From assembly GCF_000143415.4 (NCBI RefSeq), contig NW_003314339.1:435683-499682 (forward strand): a DNA stretch of 64,000 nucleotides, given 5' to 3'. Shown piece after piece: positions 1 to 11,054 of this stretch (the first letter of the stretch is position 1; the number at the start of each line of letters is the position of its first letter). Source of the DNA: Selaginella moellendorffii (taxonomy: Eukaryota > Streptophyta > Lycopodiopsida > Selaginellales > Selaginellaceae). Below the pieces are notes generated by a model. It searched no databases, was not told where the DNA came from, and saw only the letters and a program-made list of their open reading frames with translations. Made by a program: the position numbers and the translations under genes.

Positions 1-538
1 GGTCGGTAACAGAGGTAATTCGCTACTCGTTTTTCGCTGCAAAGGAGGCTTTTGGCTTGACACCCGGTTTTCTGCATTGGCTACGGTGAGTGAGATCTCA
101 GATCTTTGACAAACTGGGTGGTTTTTCTAACATTTTTTTTTGGATCGATGTCTCCAGGTACAGCACTTTCTTCGTCTTGTATCCAACCGGAATCTCTGGC
201 GAAGTGGGTCTCACCATGCTTGCTCTCTCTCACATGAAGGTTAGTCAGTAAAAAATCCAGTTTTGGAAGAAGCAAAATCTGGATTTGATCCCATCGATGA
301 CCTTTGGTTGTCGCAGTCCTCGAAGAAGTACTCGATCGAGATGCCCAACGCCTTCAACTTCGCGTTTTCATACTACTACACGTCCCTGCTCGTGCTCTTG
401 CTCTACGTTCCAGGTATTTTACGAAGAAAAAGAGCGCACTCTCATTCTTTGTGGCCTCTAGGTGTCCCTTTTCTCTACACGTACATGATCGGCCAGCGCA
501 AGAAGAGCTTGGCCAGGACAAGCAAGAAAGTTGCCTAG
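1..538 (+). CDS. PAS2: very-long-chain 3-hydroxyacyl-CoA dehydratase, 3' end (PASTICCINO2/HACD family)
   Basis: This is the 3' end of a gene that starts before the window. Four exons are visible: 1-85, 158-239, 317-413 and 462-538, each with GT/AG borders and consistent phase. The spliced protein reads through motifs I recognise from PAS2/PHS1/HACD dehydratases, the ER-membrane enzymes that remove water from 3-hydroxyacyl-CoA in very-long-chain fatty acid elongation. Exon 2 holds YPTGISGE, whose Tyr and Glu, seven residues apart, match the family's catalytic pair. Exon 3 encodes a hydrophobic segment (SYYYTSLLVLLLYVPG) that fits the last membrane helix. The C-terminus is YMIGQRKK followed by a lysine/serine-rich tail, consistent with a cytosolic ER-retention type end. 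The short introns (72, 77 and 48 nt) are typical of this genome. The next gene starts 90 bp downstream on the same strand. Family assignment is strong; the N-terminal half is not visible. Confidence 0.9.
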
Positions 539-628
539 AGCGCTCAAGCTTTTTGTCTGTGGTGTTCTAACTTCCATTTGTTTGAAAGCTCTTTACCCAC
601 ATTCTCACTTCCAAGGTAGGGTTTTTCC

Positions 629-1876
629 ATGGCGCCGAGGCGCGGCGGCGATGGCGGCAATCCTGGTGGCGAGCTGCGCAAGCGCCTCAAGACGGACGGC
701 TCGATCCTGCAGATCATCAAGGACTTCGCCGAGGCAACGGCGAGAGCCGGCATCCGAGGTGAGAAGCGCAGCTTGAGCGATCTAGCCCTGGAGGAATCGT
801 GTAGGGAGGTGGCGGAGCTGGGCAGCGGCGAGGTGAAGGAGGAGATCGAGAAGCTCGTTCTGTCCGTGACCAAGTCGATCCTCCAAGGCCAGGGCCTGGC
901 TTACACGGTCCCGTCGCGGACGAGCGCCAACCAGCTCTACGTCGAGGAGCTTGACAGGATCGTTCTCAAGGACAAGACCTCCATTCGCCCCTTCGCGAGC
1001 AGCTCCACCGTGAAGAAGACCGCCATCACCACCCGGATCCTGGAGCTCGTCCACCAGCTTTGCTCCAAGCAGATCCACGTTACCAAGCGCGATCTCTTCT
1101 ACACGGACGTGAAGCTCTTCACCGAGCAGGCCCAGTCGGACACCGTCCTGGACGACGTCTCGTGCATGCTGGGCTGCACGAGAACCAGCCTCAACGTGGT
1201 AGCGTCGGAGAAAGGCGTGGTGGTGGGACGCCTGGTGTTCGTCGAGGACGGCGACCGGATCGACTGTACCAAGATGGGCGTCGGCGGCAAGGCCATCCCG
1301 CCCAACATCGACAAGATCCAGGACATGGAGAGCGACGCCCTCTTCATTCTCCTGGTGGAGAAGGACGCGGCCTTCATGCGCCTGGCCGAGGACCGCTTCT
1401 ACAACCGGTTCCCGTGCGTGATCGTCACCGCGAAAGGCCAGCCGGACGTAGCGACTCGACTCTTTCTCCGCAAGATGAAGATGGAGCTGAGGCTTCCGGT
1501 GCTGGGCTTGGTGGACAGCGATCCTTACGGCCTCAAGATCTTGTCGGTCTACATGAGCGGCTCCAAGAACATGTCCTACGATAGCGCGAGCCTCACCACC
1601 CCGGATATCAAGTGGCTGGGAGTCCGGCCCTCGGACTTGGACAAGTACCGGATCCCGCAGCAGTGCCGGCTGCCCATGTCGGAACTGGATGTCAAGACTG
1701 GACGGGATTTGCTGGAGGAAGATTTCATCAAGAAGGATCCTCGGTGGTACCAGGAGCTGGAGCTTATGGTGAAGAACAAGGAGAAGGCCGAGATCCAGGC
1801 GCTGAGTAGCTTTGGCTTCCAGTATCTCTCGGAGGTTTATCTCCCCATGAAGCTCCAAGAGAGGGATTGGATTTGA
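629..1876 (+). CDS. TOP6A: DNA topoisomerase VI subunit A (SPO11-3/TOP6A)
   Basis: This is an intronless 415-residue protein. It closely matches the plant topoisomerase VI A subunit (SPO11-3, RHL2/BIN5 complex), which cuts both DNA strands through a tyrosyl-5' linkage and is needed for endoreduplication. The winged-helix/CAP region holds the active-site tyrosine in KRDLFYTD (Tyr158). The Toprim domain follows, with the metal-binding Glu in LLVEKDAAF (Glu244) and the DxD pair in LVDSDPYG (Asp296, Asp298). The C-terminal block [19 protein letters not shown] is the conserved plant ending. Length agrees with the family. The ATG at 629 is the first in frame and is followed by a basic N-terminus. 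The meiotic paralogues SPO11-1 and SPO11-2 are less likely because of the TOP6A-specific block [17 protein letters not shown]. The NSE3 gene starts 68 bp downstream. No defect is visible. Confidence 0.96.
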   Translation: MAPRRGGDGGNPGGELRKRLKTDGSILQIIKDFAEATARAGIRGEKRSLSDLALEESCREVAELGSGEVKEEIEKLVLSVTKSILQGQGLAYTVPSRTSANQLYVEELDRIVLKDKTSIRPFASSSTVKKTAITTRILELVHQLCSKQIHVTKRDLFYTDVKLFTEQAQSDTVLDDVSCMLGCTRTSLNVVASEKGVVVGRLVFVEDGDRIDCTKMGVGGKAIPPNIDKIQDMESDALFILLVEKDAAFMRLAEDRFYNRFPCVIVTAKGQPDVATRLFLRKMKMELRLPVLGLVDSDPYGLKILSVYMSGSKNMSYDSASLTTPDIKWLGVRPSDLDKYRIPQQCRLPMSELDVKTGRDLLEEDFIKKDPRWYQELELMVKNKEKAEIQALSSFGFQYLSEVYLPMKLQERDWI

Positions 1877-1944
1877 CAGTCCTAGAAAGAGCTAGCTAGC
1901 TAAGTTGTGAGTTTTCCGCGAAGAGCCCTAGGAGGGAAAGAATC

Positions 1945-2300
1945 ATGGCGCGAGGGGATCGAGACGAGGAGGCGCAGGCGCAGGCGCAAATGAGCCCCGA
2001 CGAGGTGAATGCTCTCGTGGCGGAGGTTGTACGGCATATGTTGTTTAGGAACTTCCAGCAGCCGGGAGTTCCTGTGAGGCGGGAGGAGCTTAACCAGATC
2101 GTCACCCGGAGCTACAAGCAGCAAAGGGGGCTTTCGGGTGTGGTGATCGACAGGGCGCGCAAGAAGATCGCGAGCGTGTTTGGGATGGAGATGCACGAGC
2201 TCCACAAGTTACCGCGGCAACACAGTGCCCGAGGTGGTGGCGCTGGTTCCCAAGGAGGTAATGCCGTGTGTAGTGTACCACTCGCGCACAACTTGGAGTG

Positions 2301-2351
<51 letters not shown>

Positions 2352-3177
2352 TTTCCGCTTCCTCGATCATTCACTCTCACTCACACTATGGCACTTGCAG
2401 CGAGTAGCGAGCCGTCACGGGAGTATTTCGTCAAGAGCACCGTCCCCCTGGAGGCTCGCCGGGAGTTTGTGGACGCTCCAAGTGCGGTGGCGCTGCGGGG
2501 CCTGGCGCTGGCCATCGTCTCGATAATTCATCTCTCCCCCGGGAGGAGTTGCAAGCAAGGTGGGTTCTCTCCATTTCGCTTGCTACTCGAAAGAATCATG
2601 TTCTTTCTCTCGGCAGAGGACTTGTGGCTTCACCTGGGGAAGCTGGGAATCGAGGAGGACGACGAGAGGCACCCGGTGTTTGGGAGCATCAAGCACACCA
2701 TGGAACTCCTCCAACGGCAGAGGTAAAGTGTGAGAGAGAGTTCTCAAACAAGTGTGTGATTCTTTCTCGGCTCCAGACACTTCCACAAGGAGAGGAGCGA
2801 AGATGGTTTCGTGTACACGCTGGCCGAAAGGTCCCTGGAAGCAAATGTTGCGAAGAAGATCAGCACCTGGATACCCAAGGTATGTTTTGTGCTCTGCTCA
2901 TTCATACACACGACAGGCTTTGGCGAGCAGAATCTAACGAGCGCTGCTGGTCTTGCAGTTTATGGAATGGGACATGTTCGCCCACGATAGTGACAGTGAC
3001 GATAGCGATGACACTGCTGCTGCTCCCGCTGATACTGCTGCTGCTGCTACTGCTACTGCTGCCGCTTCGCAAGGTGCTGCTGCTAATGGCGATGGCGATG
3101 GCGATGAGGGCGACGAGGAGGAGGAGGAGGAGCACGGCCATGGCGACGAGGAAAGGGAGAGCTTAGAGTCAGAGTAG
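1945..3177 (+). CDS. NSE3: NSE3 / MAGE-domain subunit of the SMC5/6 complex
   Basis: Five exons (1945-2257, 2401-2559, 2617-2722, 2777-2879, 2959-3177) join in frame to give a 299-residue protein. The N-terminus (NALVAEVVRHMLFRN..., then RREELNQIV and FGMEMHELHK) is the first winged helix of the MAGE homology domain. Exons 2-4 (STVPLEARREF, EDLWLHLGKLGIEEDDERHPVFG, YTLAERSLEANV) give the second. This is the plant NSE3 arrangement; NSE3 binds NSE1 and NSE4 within SMC5/6 and acts in DNA repair. The C-terminal exon encodes a low-complexity tail of Asp/Ser, then Ala/Thr, then Gly/Asp and a Glu run, which is not part of the conserved fold. Intron 1 (143 nt) contains a CT microsatellite. TOP6A, another DNA-topology and repair factor, lies immediately upstream on the same strand. 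Start choice: first ATG of the open frame, 68 bp after the TOP6A stop. Confidence 0.88.
2302..2350. repeat. (CT)n microsatellite
   Basis: An uninterrupted CT dinucleotide run of about 48 bp lies inside intron 1 of the NSE3-like gene, just upstream of its acceptor. It may serve as the polypyrimidine tract. It creates meaningless open frames of alternating Ser-Leu and, on the other strand, Arg-Glu. Confidence 0.97.
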
Positions 3178-3506
3178 TGGCAACGTAACCACGACTAACG
3201 CGAACGCAGCCAGATTCTATACTGCTGTCTGTCTGGCCAGCTAAACAGGAGAGCTCCGTCCGCATCATCCAAAAGTTTGAAGCAAGCATTTTGTTCTAGG
3301 CCTAGACACGCACAGAAACATGAATGATCAACTTGGTTACATTCTAACAAGCTTTGCTTTGCTTCGAGCTCTTCAAAGAGAGAATATATGTACGCCTAGA
3401 CAAGACAAGAGGAAGAACGAAGAGCTTATTTTATCACGCACTTCGTACTACTTAGAAGGAGAAAACTGTGATCTCAACGTTTCCAAGCACAAAATCCTTG
3501 AAAGAT

Positions 3507-4365
3507 TTACTTGTATCCCTTGCCAACCAGCTCAACGTCAAACAAGAGCACCGAGTTTGGAGGAATGACGCACGATTTACCTGCAAGACCTTGTAACTTA
3601 AGTCGCTATTCAACCTCATTGAGTTTGGAGAACTTCACCTCTACACCCAGCTCCTCTCTCGCCATAGCCAAGCTTGGGAGGAATTCTAAGCTTGCGCTTC
3701 CCTCCTGGGCTCACATAGACAAAGAGTTACTTATCAAACTGGTCGATCCATCCCGGGGACAAGATAAACACCTGTTAGCATCGGTGGCACATCACTTCCT
3801 CCCAAGATTCCCTCGTCCCATCCTCTGATCACCTACATGTCATGGCAAAACCCGTGAAGAAAAGACCAACCTCCGAGCGTATACGTACGTACCTGTCCTA
3901 CACCCACGTTGAAGCTCAGTGGCTTTCCCCGCTTGTAGCTACTGTCAAATACGGTGCCATCTTCCAGCGTTCCAGTGTAGTGCACCTGTCTCAAGATAGA
4001 TCTCTCAAGATTTCATACTAAAAGTTACTGGATGATCCCACCTTGATGAGAGCACCCTTGGCGATTGATTCGCCAGTCCCGACCATTGTGTCGCAGTACT
4101 CGAGCCCCGACGCGGATGTCGTGTACCCTTGTTGATCTTGAGCTGCAGCTGGTGTGGCGGTGGCGGTGGTAGCAGCCACCAACGCCAGCAATGGTACCAC
4201 CACTCCTCTCCTGCTCAACTTTGCTGTGATCGTCGTCTTGCTCATGGCTCTTGGATTGTTCCTTGAGCTGCTGCTAGCATACGCGCTGCTGCTGAGACGA
4301 CGAGGCAACCCAATTCTGATACCCACGAAGCTACTCGCCAAATGCACGGTAGCGGTGGTCGCCAT
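3507..4365 (-). CDS. FKBP13: thylakoid-lumen FKBP-type peptidyl-prolyl isomerase (FKBP13-like)
   Basis: Five exons on the minus strand (4365-4042, 3985-3893, 3832-3772, 3704-3639, 3580-3507) give 205 residues, close to the length of Arabidopsis FKBP13. The N-terminus is a bipartite plastid/lumen leader: a Ser/Arg-rich transit region, then SRRGVVVPLLALVAA with a twin arginine, and an alanine-rich AAA cleavage site, which suggests Tat export to the lumen. The FKBP domain keeps its active-site features: VHYTGTLEDGTVFDSS, VIRGWDEGILGG with the pocket Trp, GYGERGAG, and PPNSVLLFDVELV. The C-terminal redox cysteine pair of FKBP13 is present (GCRGKSC). Of the N-terminal pair, only the second Cys (LEYC) remains; the first position is Gln. 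The partner gene diverges from a 70-bp spacer. Role (isomerase, Rieske-protein partner, redox regulated) is inferred from the family. Confidence 0.92.
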
Positions 4366-4435
4366 TGCCTAGGGGATTCAAGCCCCTGTTTTTCTAGGTA
4401 GGGCGCGCGAAGATTTTTCTTTCGCTTTTGTGGCT
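4366..4435. promoter_or_regulatory. putative bidirectional promoter between two FKBP genes
   Basis: Only 70 bp separate the two divergent ATGs. Both 5' UTRs and core promoters must therefore overlap or lie inside the opposite gene. I see no clear TATA box in this interval. Confidence 0.5.
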
Positions 4436-5392
4436 ATGGCGATACTTCAACCCAATCCAAGTCCGCTGCTGCAAATGCTTCGTCCTGCGCGGAGCAGCAC
4501 CATCGCGGTGGGAAATGCGAATGCAAATCCACCAATGCAGCAGCATCAGCAGCAGCAGCAGCAGCACGAGACCATGAGATTAGTGATGGGGCGACGGGAG
4601 GCATCGATGGTGGCATTGACGTCGTTGCTATTGAGCGGCGGAGTGAGATTGGCGGCAGCGGCGGAGGAAGAGGCGCCGCTGCAACAATTGCAAGAGACAC
4701 AACAAGTAGAAGAGCTGCAACCGCAACCGCAAGCGCAAGAATGCGAGTGGAAGGTGATGGAATCAGGGCTGAGTTTCTGCGACCTTGTCGTGGGCACAGG
4801 CACAGCACCAGTCAAAGGGAACGTAATTCGGGTGAGCGGAGCTTGCCTTTTAGCTTCGATTCAATCACAGCCATCGTGTTCTGTGCTCTTGTGCAGTTAC
4901 ACTACCAGGGGAGGAGAGAAGATGGGTTTGTTTTCGACAGCAGCTATAATCGGGGCGAGCCTTTCTCGTTTCAGCTCAACTCCGCGGGAGTGAGTTCTCG
5001 ATTCAAGTTTCTATGCTAGATCAAATAGGATACATGGTTCTATACAGGTGATGAAGGGGATCTATGAAGCAATCTTGGGCTCTGGCGATGAATTCCCACC
5101 AATGCGGCCAGGTATATGTTAGCTTGTGTGATTGTGTGTTACACAGCATAAGCGCAGGAGGCAAGCGTAAAGTCCGTGTTCCACCGGAGCTTGGTTTTGG
5201 AAAGAACCCAGGAATGTGCCCCAGATTTTGGAGTGGTGAGTAACTATCGATAAACAATGGCTTTGCTTGATCAAAGTGGAATTTACAGGACCATGCACTG
5301 TACCAGCTAATTCTGTGCTCCTGTATGATTTAGAGTATTTGGGCTTGTGGAAATTTGAGGATGACACTCGCCCATTCCATTTGTTCACATAA
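4436..5392 (+). CDS. divergent FKBP-domain lumenal protein, probably not an active isomerase
   Basis: Five exons (4436-4831, 4897-4989, 5048-5111, 5158-5235, 5289-5392) give 244 residues. Exon 2 has exactly the same length (93 nt) as exon 2 of the opposite FKBP13-like gene, and all intron positions correspond, so the two are paralogues. The N-terminus is a plastid-type leader with a Gln/His run and a hydrophobic stretch (MVALTSLLLSGGVRLAAAAEE) ending in a lumen-type cleavage site. The FKBP core is recognisable (LHYQGRREDGFVFDSSYNRG, GGKRKVRVPPELGFG, VPANSVLLYDLEYL). However, the pocket Trp-Asp of FKBP13 (GWDEGI) is GIYEAI here, and the Tyr of the AYG/GYG loop is Phe. It keeps both N-terminal cysteines (CEWKVMESGLSFC) and has a wider-spaced C-terminal pair. 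The C-terminus has 14 extra residues. A chaperone or redox role is a guess. Confidence 0.85.
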
Positions 5393-6554
5393 AATTACAT
5401 AGTTCTCACTGTGACATTATTTTAAGCATATTCTTATTAATCTATTATGATTTTCCCCTTAAATCATCAATAGTTTTCTCATTTATCTTAAATAATTTCA
5501 AAAAAGAACTATATTTATATTTGTTTTTTCACAAACATGGCAAATATTAGCCTTTTTAGAATGTTTAACTTTACCTTCACATATATTTTTTACAAAACGT
5601 GTTTATGGTATAAATTTAATAAGTTTATATATAAAGATTACCCAAAGGAGTTTACTCTAAATTTATCAATTAAAAAAAATTAATAACTTTCAAAAAGTTA
5701 TTTACAAAATTTAATTTCTATCAGTTGTCTATTTATTTCTATATTTCAAAATGAATTTAGAACTTAAAGTTCATAATAAAGTTCTCTCACTCAAACTAAA
5801 ATACTATATTTAATAAAGAAATTTAATTTTAGAATTATTTTAATATTACATATTTTTAATTTAGCTGTATTTATTTAAATATTTAAATTATAATTAAAAA
5901 ATTTCTAATTGAAATATCTAAATTTATCTTCAATTTTTAATATATAAAATACACTCCAAAATTATTATATAGCCATAAAGATAGTTTTAACTTTCTTTGC
6001 AAACTATAATAATATTAAAAACATTATTGATAAAATCTACTAGTTATTAGAGCCAACTCTTAATTTAAAGTATTGGAATAAAAGCTTAAAATTATGAACT
6101 TATGTTATAATTACTACAAATGAAGCATATAAATAGAGTTCTAGATCTACAATTTTTTAATAGTCAATTAATTAATTAAGTATAGATAGCATATGATGGT
6201 TATTATCTCCATTAACTAAACATATTCAGTATTCAATAACTAATTACTAAATTAAATTAAATATCCATTGAATATTGTGGGAGTTGTGCTAGCATAATGA
6301 GATTATAGCTAAAACGTTTGTGATGTGATGCTTAAAGATTTTTATCTAAATTCTAAATATTACATTTTTTATTTAATTTCAATTGAATATCAATAACTGC
6401 ACTCGTGGATTTAATGAAAAAATGTGATATCTTAAATAATACATATAATTCACAGTTATTATATAAAGATGGGATTTATGTGATTTTTATTTAATAATAA
6501 ATTATACATAGTTTATGTTTTTATATTATTTGCTGTGCATTGCATACAGCAATG

Positions 6555-7072
6555 ATAAGTTTATAATTATAAACACAAGATTAATATTATTGAATATCAA
6601 CCATTAGATGGTAGAATAAACTAGAATATACCAGGAAGTGTTTAGCAAAGTTTATACATTATAAACATGTTTATAAATTATAAATACATGATTAATCTAA
6701 ATGAATAACAATCATTAGATGGTAGAATATCCTATAATATCTAAGCACTATAGGTTTGCTTAAGGAAAAAAAAAATATAAAGGTACCATTAAAAGCAGCT
6801 TTTAAGTTTCTTAATAAATATGGTTTTTAGTTTGGTTAAGCAAATTTGTTGATAGTGGATATACCTAGAAAAGACTCGAATATTCTAGAATATTTTATCA
6901 TCTAATGGTTATTATTTATTTAGATTAATCTTGTATTTATAATTTATAAGCATGCTTATAATTTATAAACTTTCTTAAACCCTTTCTAGTATATTCTTTT
7001 TTATTTTATCATCTAATGGAATAAGATTAATTTTGTGTTTATAAATTACAAACATGCTTATATTTATAAACT
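6555..7072. repeat. fold-back repeat: two direct units facing two inverted units
   Basis: Two units, about 6558-6640 and 6660-6745, each contain TTATAAAT, then GATTAAT, then CATTAGATGG. Two inverted copies occur at about 6880-6975 and 6990-7070 (CATCTAATGG, then GATTAAT, then ATTTATAA). The four units diverge by point changes, and the middle (6746-6879) is unique. A MITE-like or fold-back element is the simplest reading. No target duplication was established. Confidence 0.65.
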
Positions 7073-8042
7073 CTATTTGATCAATTTGATTAATAAGTAA
7101 CAATATTAAGCAAACCAAGCGGTGCTACATGCAACTTGTAGCAATTTATTAAGTTTATTTGTTCTTTTAATATATTCACAGAGTAGAGCTTGAGCTCATT
7201 ACAGATTGGCTTTGCATACAAGTAACATTTGGATTACGCTCTTTGTACAAAATCTAGTTGTTGAATTAAAACAGTGTTCTAACTTGTTACATCTTTTTCC
7301 AATTATACAACTTCACCTGCCCTAAGAGCTGATTGTTTTCTTGTGAGTAATACAAATCACCTTTACAAGCTACATTCTCCAGTTGAGTGTTCTACAAAAC
7401 ATCCAAGACAGAGCAATAGAGCTGTCTTGGGTTCAATTCCTTTTCAAACTAGTTCCCTTCTTTAGAGTTAGCTTATCAAACTTTGATACAGAAGAGCAAA
7501 AGTGAGGAGGGGAGGGTGGTGGGAGCGAGAAGACAAAAGGAAAAGCTTCCAAACTTTTTTGCAGTCTCATACTTCTTGTTGGGTACTGCAAGACTGCCAA
7601 AACAGAATATTGTAGTCCAACTTCACTCACTCACTCAACTCAAACACACCAAGCACCAAGTTCATCTCTTTGGAACTTTCATTGATTGAAACAGGGTTAC
7701 ATTTAAACATCAATTGGCTCAGTGACAGCTGGGTTCAAGAGTTCTTCCAAGATTTCTCTCATCATTCATTACCACACTTGACCATAGGTGGGGCAGTGAG
7801 TCACCAAGTCTGCTTCAATTGAATGCTTAGTCTCTATATTACCTGGGGCACTCTCCAATTGCAGGTGATACAATTGCAGATCACATAAAGGGACTCTATG
7901 CTGCCACTCCATTTCCACGCACCTGTTCCACTCCCAAATAACTCAATACTTGAAAAGATTCTAAGAATATCCCCTCTGGAACCTCCCAAAATATTTCAAT
8001 ACAGAATATTCTAGCTTTAAACACTCCACAAGTTTCACTCCT

Positions 8043-8114
8043 ACAATTTCAACTTAAAATATCTTTTGATCCACATGTACAATTTCAATTTAAAATATCT
8101 TTTGATCCACATGT
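8043..8114. repeat. 36-bp direct tandem repeat, two copies
   Basis: Two adjacent 36-bp units (8043-8078 and 8079-8114) differ at one base, each ending in GATCCACATGT. They lie in non-coding DNA. Confidence 0.9.
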
Positions 8115-8689
8115 CCAATCTTCTTGATCTTGGCTTGTTGGAAAGCCCTCACTGAGCTCTTCACCTCTGAAATCCTCATTGCATGCGAGATAATTACCAA
8201 GAACTTCTCAGCTCTAAAACCACTTGAACTTCATCAACTTCAGCTGCATCTCCCCTCTAGGGCTCTACCACACTACTTCACTTCCTTTTGCACTTCTTCT
8301 AACTCACAAACCACACAAATCTTTGAAAAACAAGGGAAAAAAGCAAAGTGAGTCAAACTTCTTGATTAACAAATATAGATAGATACTCCCACTCCCAATT
8401 CCACCATAGCACCTCTATAGTTATAGCACCAAGCACAACTGTGTTACTTCTTTTCTTTGAGCTTTGAAATAAAGCTTTACTGGTTGAGAAGATGGTAGAG
8501 TCCAACCGAAGATTGCAGCAAAGCATGAAGAAGAGTTCACTGACATTCATCTATCATTTTCACATCTCTCAGCCTCTTTAAGTAAGCCACCCGATAATTC
8601 CACTGCCCTATCCTGCCGCAAGAAAGTTCATCTCGGGTCCCTCCTGATGGCTTGATCGTCGCTAGCACTTACGATCCAGGGATACTCCT

Positions 8690-9520
8690 GATTGCGTGAA
8701 CAGGCACCTTCTCGTCTTGTAGTTCCAGACCTTGGACAAGATCAATTGAAACAAAGATCAAAGATCTTCAAGCTCGAAAGAGAGAGGCCGGCTTATACAA
8801 TCAGTGCGGGGGTGCTGTATTACGTCAAAGAAAAGGCTTTGAGGACTTACGACTTTGCCACTTCAGAGGACACATCACTGATAAACATTCGAAGAGCGGG
8901 GCTGAATCAGAGAACATTGTCTTGCAATCCAGCGGAGAACGCCGTGCTTTTATGCTCGGACCGTCACAACGGTACGTACAAATCCCGAGAAGTAATGACA
9001 CTACGGCCGAAGAAAGCCAGCGGGTCGTGGGGTGTTTCGTGCCCCGCAACCGCTTTGCTGTTCTGGACAAGGCGCACGGCTTGATTCTAGTCAAGAATCT
9101 GAAGAACGACGTCTCCAAGAGAGTCGAGGCTCCATCGGCGAAAGTTGACGCCATCTTCTATGCGGGGACGGGATCTTGGAGCCTTCGACAGTGCAATGCG
9201 CCTTCTACTCGGCAACTCGGGATCAAAAACTTCGCGCCGGTTTTTTGCGACCTCCAGAGCTCGCTCGGGGCCCTCAAGCAGATTGATCGGATGGTCTTTA
9301 GAATCGCCCTCGAGATCACGCGAGCATCTTGACGTATGCCCTCGAGAAAGGCTGGTCGGACTCGCCGCCGCCAAACGTCCGCAACGGTCCAGCGCTCATC
9401 TACAAGCTCAACACCGAAGGTACCGCTCCACACCGTCCCGGTGGACAGCCGCACAGAGGTGATCGGCAAGAGCAAGACCTGGCATCCCAAAACAGAAAGA
9501 TGCAATCTAAAACATCATAT
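8690..9520 (+). pseudogene. coatomer alpha subunit pseudogene (internally deleted)
   Basis: Two separate parts of the COPI coatomer alpha subunit are readable here in shifting frames. The first (8750-9180) contains KLERERPAYTISAGVLYYVK, LRTYDF, LNQRTLSCNPAENAVLLCSD, then, after a frameshift, RNRFAVLDKAHGLILVKNLKND and DAIFYAGTG, from the middle of the protein. The text then jumps to the C-terminal alpha-COP domain: FDSAMRLLL, QLGIKNFAPV, ALEKGWSDSPPPNVRNGPALIYKL and LHTVPVDSRTEV. In the normal protein several hundred residues lie between these blocks, so a large deletion joined them. At least three frame changes and stops prevent translation. The missing extreme C-terminus is found separately at 11055-11335 on the other strand. 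No introns were recognised inside the blocks. Identification rests on my memory of alpha-COP sequence. Confidence 0.85.
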
Positions 9521-11054
9521 GAAAGCGTAGCTGCTCGTGCCAGATGTGCCGCGAGAAGTCATGATCGAGGTCTTCACCCGCCAAACAAATATCACAAATA
9601 TCCTTGAGACACTGTGAATAGAAGCGCCGTGATCGGGAGAATTTTATTCTTTCTTTGTGCTTTCACTCATATTTAATTTTAGCTATGGAATGATTGTTTC
9701 AAGAGATCATGAGAGAAATGGGCTTCTAAACGCCCAGAATCTGAAATGAAAAGCGATTCTTGAAACTCTGGTGCGCGAGTTGCTCCAATGCGCATTTCTT
9801 CGAAGTTTTCATGGGGAAAATAGCGATTCCATTCCTGCGATTATCAAGTAAAGAAGAGGAAGCTAGGAAGCTAAGAATTTACAAGCGAGAGCGATTATCA
9901 GTAGCCAAGAAGAGGAATCTCAAGTTCTATTCCAACATGAGGAAAGAATTCACAGGTAGAAGCGGTAGCGAAACCTCACATCAAGCTGCCTTGGCCGTTT
10001 TGGTTGGCTGCCTTGGCTCCTACTTCTGCTCGCCAACAGCAGCAGCCAGAAACAACGGTGGCAGGTAATACATTTTTTTCATCATCATACCTCTTGTTCT
10101 TGTGCTCCCAGCCAGACTGATTTTCTTTGAGGGATGATCTCATCTCTCCAATGAAAGCTACAAAATCTCTACCTCCACGTACCTTACGGACCTATACCTT
10201 ACGGCCTTACGGACCATAAAATATTTTTTTCACGTGCGGCGGCGTTCTGCCATGTTCTTGGGTGATCACTCTTCGATCCAATCTTTGACAATGCAGCGAA
10301 TGGAGGGAGCTCGAAAGGCGCTACAGGTAGTCTCTAGTGGTGCGATGGGACGCCCAAGGGCATGGAATTCGGCCAGCCAGATAGGGGGAGAAAAGCTAAA
10401 GGAAACCAGCGCACTGAGAAAGCAAAACTTGGGATAAAAAGAAAGCAGCGACAGCACTGAGAAAGCAAAACCAGGGAGAGAAGAGAGGCGCTGGGGCTGG
10501 GGCTTTTAGATGACGAATATGGTATATTCGGAGTGGAAACTACCATGGCTCCAGCGTGTGGCCCGCTATATTCTTCTAGTCTTGTGTGAGCTGGGAGACA
10601 ACGAGAATTGGAGTGTGCTGCGTCACAAGGAAAGAATAAATCCGGGCCGGCATTATAGCGAATGAGTTTTGAATTTGATCGTTCCGAGCAGCTCAGATGT
10701 AAGAATATTTTCAAAGAAATGGCAATCGCTACCGCCAGGATCTCGTCTCTTCCACTGCTGACTCAGAGAGGATTTGGCAGATGATCTCTTGGAGAACTGC
10801 GATCAGTGAGTGTCCCGGAGACTAAACTTGCCCAGAGCGGGAATCTGGACCGATGCCTCCGAAGATGCCCGCGGCATTGTATTTTAAAAATTGATAATGC
10901 AAATGTATGAAACGCGTCAATATAAGAAGATTTTTCTGGAAGAATTCCAAAGAAAGATAGACACTCGTGAAACACGGTGGCTTCTGCATATGCCCATTCG
11001 CGCTATCTTGTTTGAATCTTTGATGGTAGAATCCACGAACTTTGGGAATGGTGC
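9521..11054. other. intergenic stretch without a recognisable gene
   Basis: No family could be assigned. A reading frame at 9760-10068 (basic, then ALAVLVGCLGSYFCSPTAAA) ends near a possible donor at about 10066, but no partner exon was found. At 10719 an ATG opens a short frame with a Cys-rich run (NLDRCLRRCPRHC) after a stop codon; it may be another gene relic. A short CTTACGGAC-like motif is repeated near 10185-10220. Confidence 0.5.

Larger units (their letters stand above)
5393..8650. other. gene-free, AT-rich intergenic stretch
   Basis: About 3.2 kb has no coding signal I could recognise on either strand. The first 1.8 kb is strongly AT-rich and holds the fold-back repeat at 6555-7072. 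From about 7200 the base composition becomes more balanced and a 36-bp tandem repeat occurs at 8043-8114. Short open frames here show no splice context or family resemblance. Confidence 0.7.

Noticed and set aside
782..1858. A 358-residue open frame antisense to TOP6A
   Set aside because: It is the GC-rich complement of a strongly conser­ved coding exon, with no family resemblance and no splice context.
2102..2380. Minus-strand frame with a long Arg-Glu repeat
   Set aside because: It is only the complement of the CT microsatellite in an NSE3 intron.
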